A DNA stretch of 64,000 nt from CBDCWQ01 sp965223435 (GTDB lineage Bacteria; Myxococcota; Kuafuiibacteriia; Kuafuiibacteriales; Kuafuiibacteriaceae), in assembly GCA_965223435.1 (NCBI GenBank), contig CBDCWQ010000020.1, forward strand, positions 1 through 64,000, given 5' to 3'. Below are positions 56,853-64,000 of the stretch, piece after piece. Both the position numbers and the translations under genes were made by a program. The stretch's first letter is position 1, and the number at the start of each line of letters is the position of its first letter. Under the pieces are notes generated by a model that was given only the letters and a program-made list of their open reading frames with translations, was not told the DNA's origin and did no database searches.

Positions 56853-58220
56853 TTGGCCACAGGGGACCCATCCAAGAACATTTCTTATCAACCTACCGGG
56901 GCCTTGACCTACGATCCCACGGAGGAGGCCTACTGGGATCCGGCTCTTTTAGATGAAGAAACGCGGCGGACCTTTGAGATCTGTCACGGGTGTCGCATGT
57001 GTTTCAAATTTTGCGACAGCTTTCCCCATCTGTTTCGCTTTCTCGACGAGGTCCATGACGGTGATGTGCGCGGGCTTCAGGACCAAGAGATCCAAAAAGT
57101 CGTAGAGGCTTGTTTTCAGTGCAAGCTTTGCGAGGTCCAGTGCCCCTATACCGAGCGCGACCAGCATGAATACCGGCTCGATTTCCCGAAGCTGGTCCAT
57201 CGTCACCAGGCCATCCGTCGGCAAAAGGAAGCTCCAAGTCTAAGAGATCGAATGCTCGCCGACCCGGATCAGGCCGGCCAGATGGCCAGAATGAGTCTAG
57301 GGCTTGCGAATGCGTTGAACAAAGTCCCTGCCCACCGATGGTTGATGGAGAAGTTCATCGGAATACATCGGGAGAAATTGCTTCCAGAGTTCGCGCCCGA
57401 AGCCTTTGATGTTTGGGCTCAAAAAGAAGGTCGCGCACAAACGGGTGCCGAGGCCGAGGCGGTTCTATTTCAAACGTGTTACGTTCAGCACAACGAACCT
57501 CAAATCGGACGCGATGTCCTAGAGGTGCTCGATAAGAATCAGATCCAAACGGTGTGCCTAGAGGGCTTACGCTGCTGTGGCATGCCGTCCTGGGAGCAAG
57601 GTGATCTCGAAAGCCTGCGTCGGAACGCTGCGCACAACTTGGATCTGCTTTTTCCGCATGTGGAACGGGGGGCGAAAGTTCTTGCTGTCAATCCGACATG
57701 CAGCATGGTGATGCGCCGAGAGCACCCAGAGCTTCTAGACGGCCGCGATCGAGAGCGAGCGGTCGTTTTGGCCTCAAGCGTTCAGGATGTCGGTGAATTT
57801 CTTTGGGGTATTCGCCGCGAACCTCGTTTTTCAACTGATTTTCGCAGCAAGCCATCGGGACCGGTTGCGTACCATGCGCCTTGCCACCTTCGGGCCCAAG
57901 GTGTGGGCTTCAAGGGAAGGGACCTCCTCCGGAAGATTCCGGGCGTGGTCCCGAAGACCATCATGCAATGTTCTGGCCACGACGGAACCTACGCCATGAA
58001 AGTCGAGGGTTTCGAAGGCTCCCAGCGCGCGGGAAAGCGCGCCTTTGAAGAAATGCAAGCGGCAGAGGCGTCGCTTTGGGTCACGGAATGCCCGTTGGCA
58101 GCGCTTCAGTTCGCGCAACATGCGGGAAAAAAAGCGCTGCATCCGATGAGTGTGTTGGCGCGGGCCTATCGAACAGACGGATTTGAAGAACAGCTTGGCG
58201 TTGAGGGAGGCGATTCGTGA
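56853..58220 (+). CDS. GlpC/HdrB-like Fe-S protein (two 4Fe-4S and CCG domains)
   Basis: TTG 56853 lies behind AAGGAGAT. An upstream frame to 56781 lacks a ribosome site. Residues about 35-115 have two 4Fe-4S motifs, CHGCRMCFKFCDSFP and CFQCKLCEVQCPYT. The C-terminal part has the cysteine-rich CCG-type region (CYVQHNEP, LRCCGMP, CHLRAQG, CSGHDG, TECPLAA) known from heterodisulfide reductase subunit B and GlpC. It therefore probably shuttles electrons or binds a further cluster. Families of this type next to rubrerythrin and DUF3501 are a recurrent trio, suggesting it is the electron donor to rubrerythrin. The stop overlaps the next GTG start by 4 bp. Confidence 0.92.
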   Translation: MATGDPSKNISYQPTGALTYDPTEEAYWDPALLDEETRRTFEICHGCRMCFKFCDSFPHLFRFLDEVHDGDVRGLQDQEIQKVVEACFQCKLCEVQCPYTERDQHEYRLDFPKLVHRHQAIRRQKEAPSLRDRMLADPDQAGQMARMSLGLANALNKVPAHRWLMEKFIGIHREKLLPEFAPEAFDVWAQKEGRAQTGAEAEAVLFQTCYVQHNEPQIGRDVLEVLDKNQIQTVCLEGLRCCGMPSWEQGDLESLRRNAAHNLDLLFPHVERGAKVLAVNPTCSMVMRREHPELLDGRDRERAVVLASSVQDVGEFLWGIRREPRFSTDFRSKPSGPVAYHAPCHLRAQGVGFKGRDLLRKIPGVVPKTIMQCSGHDGTYAMKVEGFEGSQRAGKRAFEEMQAAEASLWVTECPLAALQFAQHAGKKALHPMSVLARAYRTDGFEEQLGVEGGDS

Positions 58221-58771
58221 GGAAAGTTCGTCGCGAAGACATTGTCGATTTTGTCACGTACAGCGAAACCCGCGAGAAGATTCGCAGCCAGGTGATGGCG
58301 GTCAAGGCTCCACGCAGAGTTCATCTCGGTGATTGTTTTACCTTCCTTTTCGAGAACAGAGAAACGGTTCGTTACCAAGTCCAGGAGATGATGCGGGCTG
58401 AGCGCATCGTTCGGGAGGCTGACATTCAGCACGAATTGGATACCTACAACGGGCTGTTGGGTGGCCCGGGTGAGCTTGGGTGCACTCTCCTCATCGAGAT
58501 TGAAAAACCCGAGCTTCGTGACCAAAAACTTCGCGCGTGGCGCGAACTTCCGAAACACGTCTACGTAGGCTTTGGCGAGGGGCGCCGGGTGTACGCGACT
58601 TACGATGCGTCTCAGGTCGGAGACGAACGACTGTCCTCCGTCCAATATCTGAAGTTCGATTGTAAAGGGCAGACCCCGTGCCTGGTCGGCGTGGACCACG
58701 AAGCCGTTCGGGTTGAGTGTGCGTTGAGCAAAGAGCAAGAAAACGCGCTGACCTTGGACCTCAAAGACTAG
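58217..58771 (+). CDS. DUF3501 family protein
   Basis: This 184-residue protein starts at GTG 58217, overlapping the Fe-S protein stop (GTGA), so translation is coupled. It carries the family's features: the start RKVRREDIVDFVTYSETREK, the middle RYQVQEMMRAERIVREADIQ, and the end GERLSS-type strand with YLKF. No known biochemical activity has been assigned to DUF3501. Its steady association with rubrerythrin and the CCG Fe-S protein implies a role in the same peroxide-handling or assembly process. Confidence 0.92.
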   Translation: MRKVRREDIVDFVTYSETREKIRSQVMAVKAPRRVHLGDCFTFLFENRETVRYQVQEMMRAERIVREADIQHELDTYNGLLGGPGELGCTLLIEIEKPELRDQKLRAWRELPKHVYVGFGEGRRVYATYDASQVGDERLSSVQYLKFDCKGQTPCLVGVDHEAVRVECALSKEQENALTLDLKD

Positions 58772-58781
58772 AGATCCTCAC

Positions 58782-58803
58782 AGCCCCTAGGGTAGGCAGG
58801 GCT
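58782..58803. terminator. Weak hairpin between convergent operons
   Basis: AGCCC (58782-58786) and GGGCT (58799-58803) can pair across a 12-nt loop in the 31-bp gap between the convergent DUF3501 and RND/PgpA genes. The last base reaches the RND/PgpA stop. No T-tract is present. Confidence 0.3.
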
Positions 58804-61742
58804 CACCACAGGCCCTGACTGTGTCCGATCAGGTTGATACCCATAAGCAGGAGGCCAGCCATGAGCCCCGCAACGACGTCATCCAGCATGATTCCCGCTG
58901 CATTTTTCATGCTTCGGTCGATGATGCCCACTGGACCGGGTTTGAGGATGTCAAAAAGCCTAAAGAGCCCAAAGCCAGCCACGACCCAGACTAAGGTCCA
59001 AGGAACAAACGCAAGAGCCAACAAGACTCCAATAAATTCATCGAGTACGACCTCGCTGGGGTCGGGGTCTTTTGGGTTTCCGTGAACGTAGCGATGCGCG
59101 ACCCATATGGAGAGGATGGTGCCCACCCCTAAAATGAGGACCCGAAATGGCCAGTCGAGGTTTGAGAGGATCCAGGCGCAGGGCAGCGCGGCAAAAGCTC
59201 CGAAGGTTCCGGGGGCCACTGGGGCATAACCTGCGCCCCATACGGTTGCAAAGTCACCTGCCATTCTTGCCCTGAGGCTATCGAAAAGGCCTGCGCCCGC
59301 CAGACGTCGGCGCCGGGTATGCCTGAGCCCCAAAAGTGAGACGAGCCAAATGAGGGAGGCCACGATGTTGGCCAAAAGGCCTACGAGCGCGAGCTGCCCA
59401 AAGGAGCGAAGGCCCGGGTGCCGGGTGAGAAGGAGCGCACCAAAGCCAATGGCGGTGGTCAGTGTAGATCCCCAAACGGCGTGACCGGTGTCGCGAATGG
59501 CTTCTTCTAATTCGTCTAAGGTGGTGGTTCCTCGCACGACCAGATGGACACCCGCGTCGACGGCGATGCCAAACAATACGGGGATCATGACGATGTTGAG
59601 GTAGTTGAGTTTGACGCCGACCAGTGGGAGCAGACCGAGGGTGGCACAAATGGTCAAAAGGGCGGGTACAAAACAAAGAACCGCGCGACCGAGGTGCCCG
59701 AGTAAGGCCCACAGGGACAAGAACACCAACGCGAGCGTGAAAGAAACGGCAACGGGTGATTCTCGAAAGACCATGTCGAGGATGTCCGCGAGCACCATGG
59801 CTTCTCCGGCCGCGGACACCGTGCGTCCGTCCGGGAGCGGGACCTCGCGCACTTCCCGCGCCAGGTCGCGGATGCGTTGTCCGTCGCTTAGGCTGATGGA
59901 GGGGAACAGCAGCACAACGCCGCCTTGGCTTTTTTTGTTGTCGGGCTCAAACTGCCTCAGAATCTCTTGGGGCAAGTCCGTCTTGGTAAACGGGGGCTGG
60001 GCGGTGAGTTTGAGCATTCGAGCCAGCTGTTCTTGCTGCTTTTCTTCTAGGGGGTCGGGATCAACTTTTTGGAGCGTTGTGTTGATCTCGCTTAGGACTT
60101 CGGACTTTTCTTCTTGCTCTTCAGGGACCAGGTCTCGGGTTGAAATGACAAAATCGACCCCGGACGCAGGGCCCAAGGCCTCGGAGCGTTTGCGGACCGC
60201 ATCGGCAGCGAGGTCTTCGTCTTTTTCTTGGTTGGTGAGTAGGACGATCGGCGTTTGGGAACGCCCGAGCACGCGGTTGACAACGCGATCGAGCTGGTAC
60301 GACGGAATCTCGCTCTCATCAAGTGCGGCAAAATCGTAGTTGAAGCGGACGCCCCGCGCCTGAGTCATGACCGCGATCAAGGCGATGCTGATCAGCCAGA
60401 AAATCGCGGGCGACCATTTCGGAATGCTTGTGGCGTATCGATGAAAAACCCCAGCCCGCTTGTGAGGCGCATGGGATCGAATCCGGGAAGCAAGCGATAG
60501 AAGCGCGGGGAGGGTCAGCGTGTAACCCAGCACGACAAAAAGCATGCCCAGCGCGGTGACGATGCCAAACTCGCGGAAACCTCGGAACTCCGAAACGCTG
60601 AGACCCAAAAACCCCACGGTTGTGGTTGCCGCAGCAAGGATGACCGCACGCCCGGTGCGTGTGAAGCTGATGCGGATGGCCTCCTCGGGGTCCTTTCCCA
60701 AAGCGCGTTCAGCCTCGTAGCGGCCAAGAAGGTGAATTCCGTGATCGATACCCAGGCCAATGAGGATGGCTCCCACGAAGCCCGTCAGAATGTTCAAGGT
60801 GTCGAAAGCGAGCGCGGCAAATCCGAAGGTCCAGCTCAGCCCCACCATGAGAGGGACCATGATGAGTAGCACTGCGATGATGCGGCGAAAGTGGAGCGCA
60901 AGATAGAAGACGACCAACAACAGCGCAATGAGAGAAGCCAATCTAAGGTCGCGTTCGATGGCGTGCTGCTGATCGATTTTCTTTTTGTATCGGCCCGCTA
61001 TGGCGACCGAAAGATTTGTGTCGTAGGCTTTAAGGTCGACTTCATTGAGGACACTTTGGACTTCTTCGATGACCTTCTTTGCGAAGTTCAAATCGGATGC
61101 GAGGCTCGCCGGTTTCACCAAAAGCACACCCAGTTTGGCTTTGGGGTCCAGGTAGTAGCTTTCCTTCTTTTCGAAGCGGGCGAAGCTTTTTTGGGATCCT
61201 TTTCGGTATTTTTTTTCTAGGTCCGAAAAGTCGAGTGACGGTGGCTCATTGTTTTCGAGATCGACCAAGAGAGGGTTGGCCCGTTTGCGCTCGTAGTGCG
61301 CGCGTGCCTCGATTCGATCTTGGATGTCTTCGAGGTCTTCAAGCTCCAGATAGTAGAGCGCCCGCTTTCGAAAAAACTCGTCTGGGCGTCGATAGTCCAC
61401 GTAGCTCACGCTTGGGAGCTGCGCGAGTTTGGGCGCCAAGTCTCGGGCGAATTGCCTGAGTGTTTCCGGTTCAGCGTCTTTGGCTACGACCGCGACGTAA
61501 CCTACGCCCCCGAACTGAGCCTTGAGTTTTTCGAGGTCTTGAACGCTGGGAAAGGACTTGGGCAGGAGTGAGGCGAGGTCAGCGTCAAGCCTGAGGTTTC
61601 TTGCTTGGGTCAAAGCGATGGCCGTCACGGCAAGGACGGCCGCCAGCGCCAAAAAAGGTCGCCGAACCGAGATCTTGGCGACCTCGCCCAAGGTGGACTC
61701 TATGGCTCTTGCCAGCCGGCTAACTTGTTCCGGTGTAGACAC
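58803..61742 (-). CDS. RND/MMPL lipid exporter fused to phosphatidylglycerophosphatase A
   Basis: GTG 61742 is the start. Residues about 1-810 are an RND-superfamily exporter of the MMPL/HpnN kind with two sets of helices. The first set follows a periplasmic loop and includes GLGIDHGIHLLGRYEAERAL and FTRTGRAVILAAATTT; the second includes FGIAVDAGVHLVVRGTTTL and GHAVWGSTLTTAIGF. HpnN moves hopanoids to the outer membrane. Residues about 815-979 are a complete PgpA phosphatase: GYAPVAPGTFGAFAALPCAW, DPSEVVLDEFIGV, FRLFDILKPGPVG and MLDDVVAGLMAG. This removes phosphate from phosphatidylglycerophosphate. Fusion of the two is unusual. The gene lies 25 bp after the CDP-alcohol transferase gene, so the operon is devoted to lipid synthesis and transport. 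Confidence 0.92.
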   Translation of the reverse strand: MSTPEQVSRLARAIESTLGEVAKISVRRPFLALAAVLAVTAIALTQARNLRLDADLASLLPKSFPSVQDLEKLKAQFGGVGYVAVVAKDAEPETLRQFARDLAPKLAQLPSVSYVDYRRPDEFFRKRALYYLELEDLEDIQDRIEARAHYERKRANPLLVDLENNEPPSLDFSDLEKKYRKGSQKSFARFEKKESYYLDPKAKLGVLLVKPASLASDLNFAKKVIEEVQSVLNEVDLKAYDTNLSVAIAGRYKKKIDQQHAIERDLRLASLIALLLVVFYLALHFRRIIAVLLIMVPLMVGLSWTFGFAALAFDTLNILTGFVGAILIGLGIDHGIHLLGRYEAERALGKDPEEAIRISFTRTGRAVILAAATTTVGFLGLSVSEFRGFREFGIVTALGMLFVVLGYTLTLPALLSLASRIRSHAPHKRAGVFHRYATSIPKWSPAIFWLISIALIAVMTQARGVRFNYDFAALDESEIPSYQLDRVVNRVLGRSQTPIVLLTNQEKDEDLAADAVRKRSEALGPASGVDFVISTRDLVPEEQEEKSEVLSEINTTLQKVDPDPLEEKQQEQLARMLKLTAQPPFTKTDLPQEILRQFEPDNKKSQGGVVLLFPSISLSDGQRIRDLAREVREVPLPDGRTVSAAGEAMVLADILDMVFRESPVAVSFTLALVFLSLWALLGHLGRAVLCFVPALLTICATLGLLPLVGVKLNYLNIVMIPVLFGIAVDAGVHLVVRGTTTLDELEEAIRDTGHAVWGSTLTTAIGFGALLLTRHPGLRSFGQLALVGLLANIVASLIWLVSLLGLRHTRRRRLAGAGLFDSLRARMAGDFATVWGAGYAPVAPGTFGAFAALPCAWILSNLDWPFRVLILGVGTILSIWVAHRYVHGNPKDPDPSEVVLDEFIGVLLALAFVPWTLVWVVAGFGLFRLFDILKPGPVGIIDRSMKNAAGIMLDDVVAGLMAGLLLMGINLIGHSQGLW

Positions 61743-61767
61743 GCTCCCCCTCGGGTTTGCTCTTTCG

Positions 61768-63015
61768 TCAGGCCGCCGTGAGGTCTACTTCGTTGAGTGG
61801 GTTGCGGCGGTTTTCGGAAAACACATAGTCGCGGTGGAGGGGGTAATTCCACGCAATGAACACGGCGCCGCGCGCAACGAACCACGCGATGCGATAGTCA
61901 AGGCCGGGAAGGAAAAGGAGTACGGTGACGCCTCCGCTGTTCAAAAGGGCGCTGCTTGCACTGACAAATCCGTACCGCCAAGCCTGGGTCATGGCCGGTC
62001 CTGAGCTGCCGAAGGTCCACGCACGGTTCATTGAGAAGTTGATGACTCCGCCCACAACGCAGCCGAGGGCCGTGGCCAGCCTTGGATCTACACCCAAAAG
62101 ATTGACCAAGGCGACAACCGTCACAAAGTCGAAGGCGGTGGCGACGAAGGCCGCGACCATGTTGCGCAAGATGCTGCCCTTGCCGGTGAGCTTATTCCAC
62201 CGCGATGTGGTTTGAGGCTGGAGTTCGGCCAGGACGTGAAAGAGCCTACGGATGGCGGTCAGCTGGGTGGTGATGGCCAGGCCCACGATGGTCAGGACCG
62301 CCAGGCGATGGATCGGTTGGGTTTCGGACGGGACGAGGATGGCCTCGATGATGGGGCTGAAGGCGACACCTATGCCCAGCATGACCAAGCGCTCTGGGCG
62401 CTGCATGAGGCCCACCTTGACTTCGACCCCAAGGCCTTCTCCGCGGGCGCGGATATAGGGAACCAAAAATGAGCCGACCAGGGTGGCCAGGACGGCCAGC
62501 AGAACCCAGGATTCGCGGTAGTACCAAGCCAATCCGACCAGCACCGCGGATTCGGCGTATCGGTCGAGCACCGAGTCCAAGGCGGCTCCGGCGGGACTGG
62601 CTTGGCCCGTCGCACGGGCTAAGCGCCCATCGATGAAGTCGCAGGTCCCGGCAAAGAGGTAGAGCCAGCCGCCGAGGGAAAAGCGGCCCACGGCTATCGA
62701 CACCCCCGCGGCGGATGCGAGGAAAACAGAAAGCGTGGTGACCGCGTTAGGAGGAATGTCGAATTTCTTAAAAACGGCCCACAGCGGTCTGGTCACCCAC
62801 GCGAAGTACGAACGTGCACCCATGCCGATGAGCGCGCTGGCCCCCCGCGCCTCGATTTCGGCGTCATGGTAGCGGCCTCGTACGGCGACCCGGAACATAT
62901 AGGCGACGAGTCCAACCATAAAATACGAGCCGAGGAGCAGCGCCGGGGCCAAGGCGCCCCAGATCCGTCCTGCGGCAGTGAGATTCCCCGTCAGCCAGTC
63001 GCCGAAGTATTGCAT
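61768..63015 (-). CDS. CDP-alcohol phosphatidyltransferase fused to GtrA-like domain
   Basis: Residues about 85-290 form the membrane CDP-alcohol phosphotransferase domain with the full catalytic signature DFIDGRLARATGQASPAGAA followed by LDSVLDR (DG..AR........G...D...D). This couples a CDP-activated alcohol to an acceptor such as inositol phosphate or glycerol phosphate. Residues about 295-405 are a GtrA-like four-helix domain (FVATAFDFVTVVALVNLLGV, GGVINFSMNRAWTF), usually a polyprenyl-linked sugar flippase. Fusion suggests the product or its carrier is also translocated. It overlaps the PAP2-family gene by 25 bp upstream and precedes the RND/PgpA gene. The exact lipid product cannot be told from sequence. 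Confidence 0.9.
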   Translation of the reverse strand: MQYFGDWLTGNLTAAGRIWGALAPALLLGSYFMVGLVAYMFRVAVRGRYHDAEIEARGASALIGMGARSYFAWVTRPLWAVFKKFDIPPNAVTTLSVFLASAAGVSIAVGRFSLGGWLYLFAGTCDFIDGRLARATGQASPAGAALDSVLDRYAESAVLVGLAWYYRESWVLLAVLATLVGSFLVPYIRARGEGLGVEVKVGLMQRPERLVMLGIGVAFSPIIEAILVPSETQPIHRLAVLTIVGLAITTQLTAIRRLFHVLAELQPQTTSRWNKLTGKGSILRNMVAAFVATAFDFVTVVALVNLLGVDPRLATALGCVVGGVINFSMNRAWTFGSSGPAMTQAWRYGFVSASSALLNSGGVTVLLFLPGLDYRIAWFVARGAVFIAWNYPLHRDYVFSENRRNPLNEVDLTAA

Positions 63016-63944
63016 GTGGGAAGCTCCTTATCTCGTTCGAGGGCCGTAGGTCTCGATGATCGGGTTCGCCAGGACGAAACCGCGACAACCGCGCCGTATG
63101 CCAAAAAGCCGTAAAGAATGCCAGCCAGAACATCAAGCACGTAGTGATGTCCGAGATAGACGGCTGAAAAGGCCACCCAGAGGGCGTACAAAAAGGCGGG
63201 GATGCTGTACCGATAGCCAAGCCTGAGGGTGGTGGCGAAGACGATCGTGGGGTATGCGCAGTGAAGTGATGGCATGGCGCCGAAGACGTTGGCGTTGCGT
63301 GCATAAAAGGCAGAAAAGTATCCAATTCCGAGCAGTTCATCGAACCGGGCGGCGCCCGCGGCGCTGGGTGCCGCGTCGAGGACGGCCGGCCCGAGGCCGT
63401 GTTGTTCGACGTACCACGGGGGGGCTGCCGGGTAGAGGATGTAGGTGGCAATGCCGAGCAGGTTGACCAGCAAAAACGCCCAGGCCAGGCGAGAGAGCCG
63501 CGCGCGGTCTCGAAAGTAAAACCAGATGGCAGCGAGGAAGGATTCGCCGAGGTATGTGAGATAGGCCAGTCCGCAAAGGAAGTCCAAAAGCGGGCTCGTG
63601 TGGGCCTGAAAGTATGCGGGGAGGGTTTCGGGCCCGCTGTCACCCTGGATCCCGAACCACTCGAGGTCTGCGCGGTAGAGGTCCGCGACGTGGATCTCTC
63701 CTCGGAGGGGAAGGAGGAGGCGCATGTTGTCGTAGGCAAAGCCGACGACGACGAAGGGGAGGGCCAGAAAAGCGAAACGGGCCGTTTTTTCACCCGCCCA
63801 AAACAACCCCACAAACAACACGCTGACCACCACGTGCTCACTGCGAAGGCCGATGGCGTAGGCGGTCCAGCCAAGATAGGCGGAGAAAACGGCCAGCGCG
63901 AGCCAGCGCGAGGTGCGGTGATCAAAATCTCGGACGGGATCCAT
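62991..63944 (-). CDS. PAP2-superfamily membrane enzyme, Aur1/inositolphosphotransferase-like
   Basis: ATG 63944 starts a 317-residue protein with six or more transmembrane helices. The PAP2 catalytic elements are present: FGAMPSLHCAYP (Ser-His) and GHHYVLDVLAG (His..Asp). The long N-terminal extension and the PPWYVEQHGLG loop resemble the bacterial Aur1/Ipt1-like subgroup that transfers phosphoinositol to ceramide, rather than small lipid phosphatases. Together with the overlapping CDP-alcohol transferase gene, this suggests synthesis of an inositol- or sugar-phosphate-headed lipid, which is inference. It is the first gene of the operon. Its upstream region is cut by the window end. Confidence 0.88.
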   Translation of the reverse strand: MDPVRDFDHRTSRWLALAVFSAYLGWTAYAIGLRSEHVVVSVLFVGLFWAGEKTARFAFLALPFVVVGFAYDNMRLLLPLRGEIHVADLYRADLEWFGIQGDSGPETLPAYFQAHTSPLLDFLCGLAYLTYLGESFLAAIWFYFRDRARLSRLAWAFLLVNLLGIATYILYPAAPPWYVEQHGLGPAVLDAAPSAAGAARFDELLGIGYFSAFYARNANVFGAMPSLHCAYPTIVFATTLRLGYRYSIPAFLYALWVAFSAVYLGHHYVLDVLAGILYGFLAYGAVVAVSSWRTRSSRPTALERDKELPTCNTSATG

Positions 63945-64000
63945 GGCGGACTCGTGAATCGAAACGAACAGGTTTGGCCCTGGTTACAGGATGGACGCCG

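Overview
The window looks like a chromosomal stretch from a GC-rich deltaproteobacterium-type predator or saprophyte, most likely Myxococcota or the Bradymonadia. This is inferred from protein style, not from any marker gene: very large secreted multidomain proteins, lipoproteins with Gly-Glu repeat linkers, an FHA protein with a Fis-like tail, bactofilin, a myxobacterial-type retron, and frequent TTG or GTG starts behind good Shine-Dalgarno sequences.

Layout. 1-14656 (+) is the 3' part of a giant secreted-protein gene broken by three small frameshifts. It converges on an intact paralogue of 3698 residues at 14686-25782 (-). Both carry a BNR-type propeller, an alpha/alpha toroid, and repeated modules that by eye resemble cholera-toxin-like ADP-ribosyltransferase and ParB-like folds. 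The intact copy also has a subtilisin-like domain that lacks its catalytic Ser. After about 1 kb without a convincing gene, 26824-34987 (+) holds a LamG lipoprotein and an SpvB/FG-GAP/RHS polymorphic-toxin-like protein.

35066-40336 (-) is a complete retron operon, and the strongest find in the window: HEAT/ARM protein, WH-SWIM zinc-finger protein, an msr-msd RNA locus and a reverse transcriptase. The RNA has 33-nt a1/a2 inverted repeats, a predicted branching G and a long msd hairpin. This gene set matches what I recall as type XIII retrons. The RNA locus is located here directly from the sequence.

40539-45107 (-) holds a surface lipoprotein with HAF-type repeats, an FHA protein and a small OmpA-anchored pair. 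46146-49698 (+) holds an Hpt/helix-hairpin-helix protein, a pentapeptide-repeat protein and a bactofilin, probably a cytoskeleton or envelope-organising operon. 49966-53915 (-) is an operon of M23 peptidase, thyA, folA and rhomboid protease. 54138-55826 (-) is a lipoprotein with a long Gly-Glu linker.

56277-58771 (+) is the conserved trio of rubrerythrin, Fe-S protein and DUF3501, pointing to oxidative-stress handling. 58803-63944 (-) is a lipid operon: a PAP2/Aur1-like enzyme, a CDP-alcohol phosphotransferase fused to GtrA, and an RND/MMPL exporter fused to a PgpA phosphatase. No tRNA, rRNA, CRISPR array or insertion sequence was recognised.
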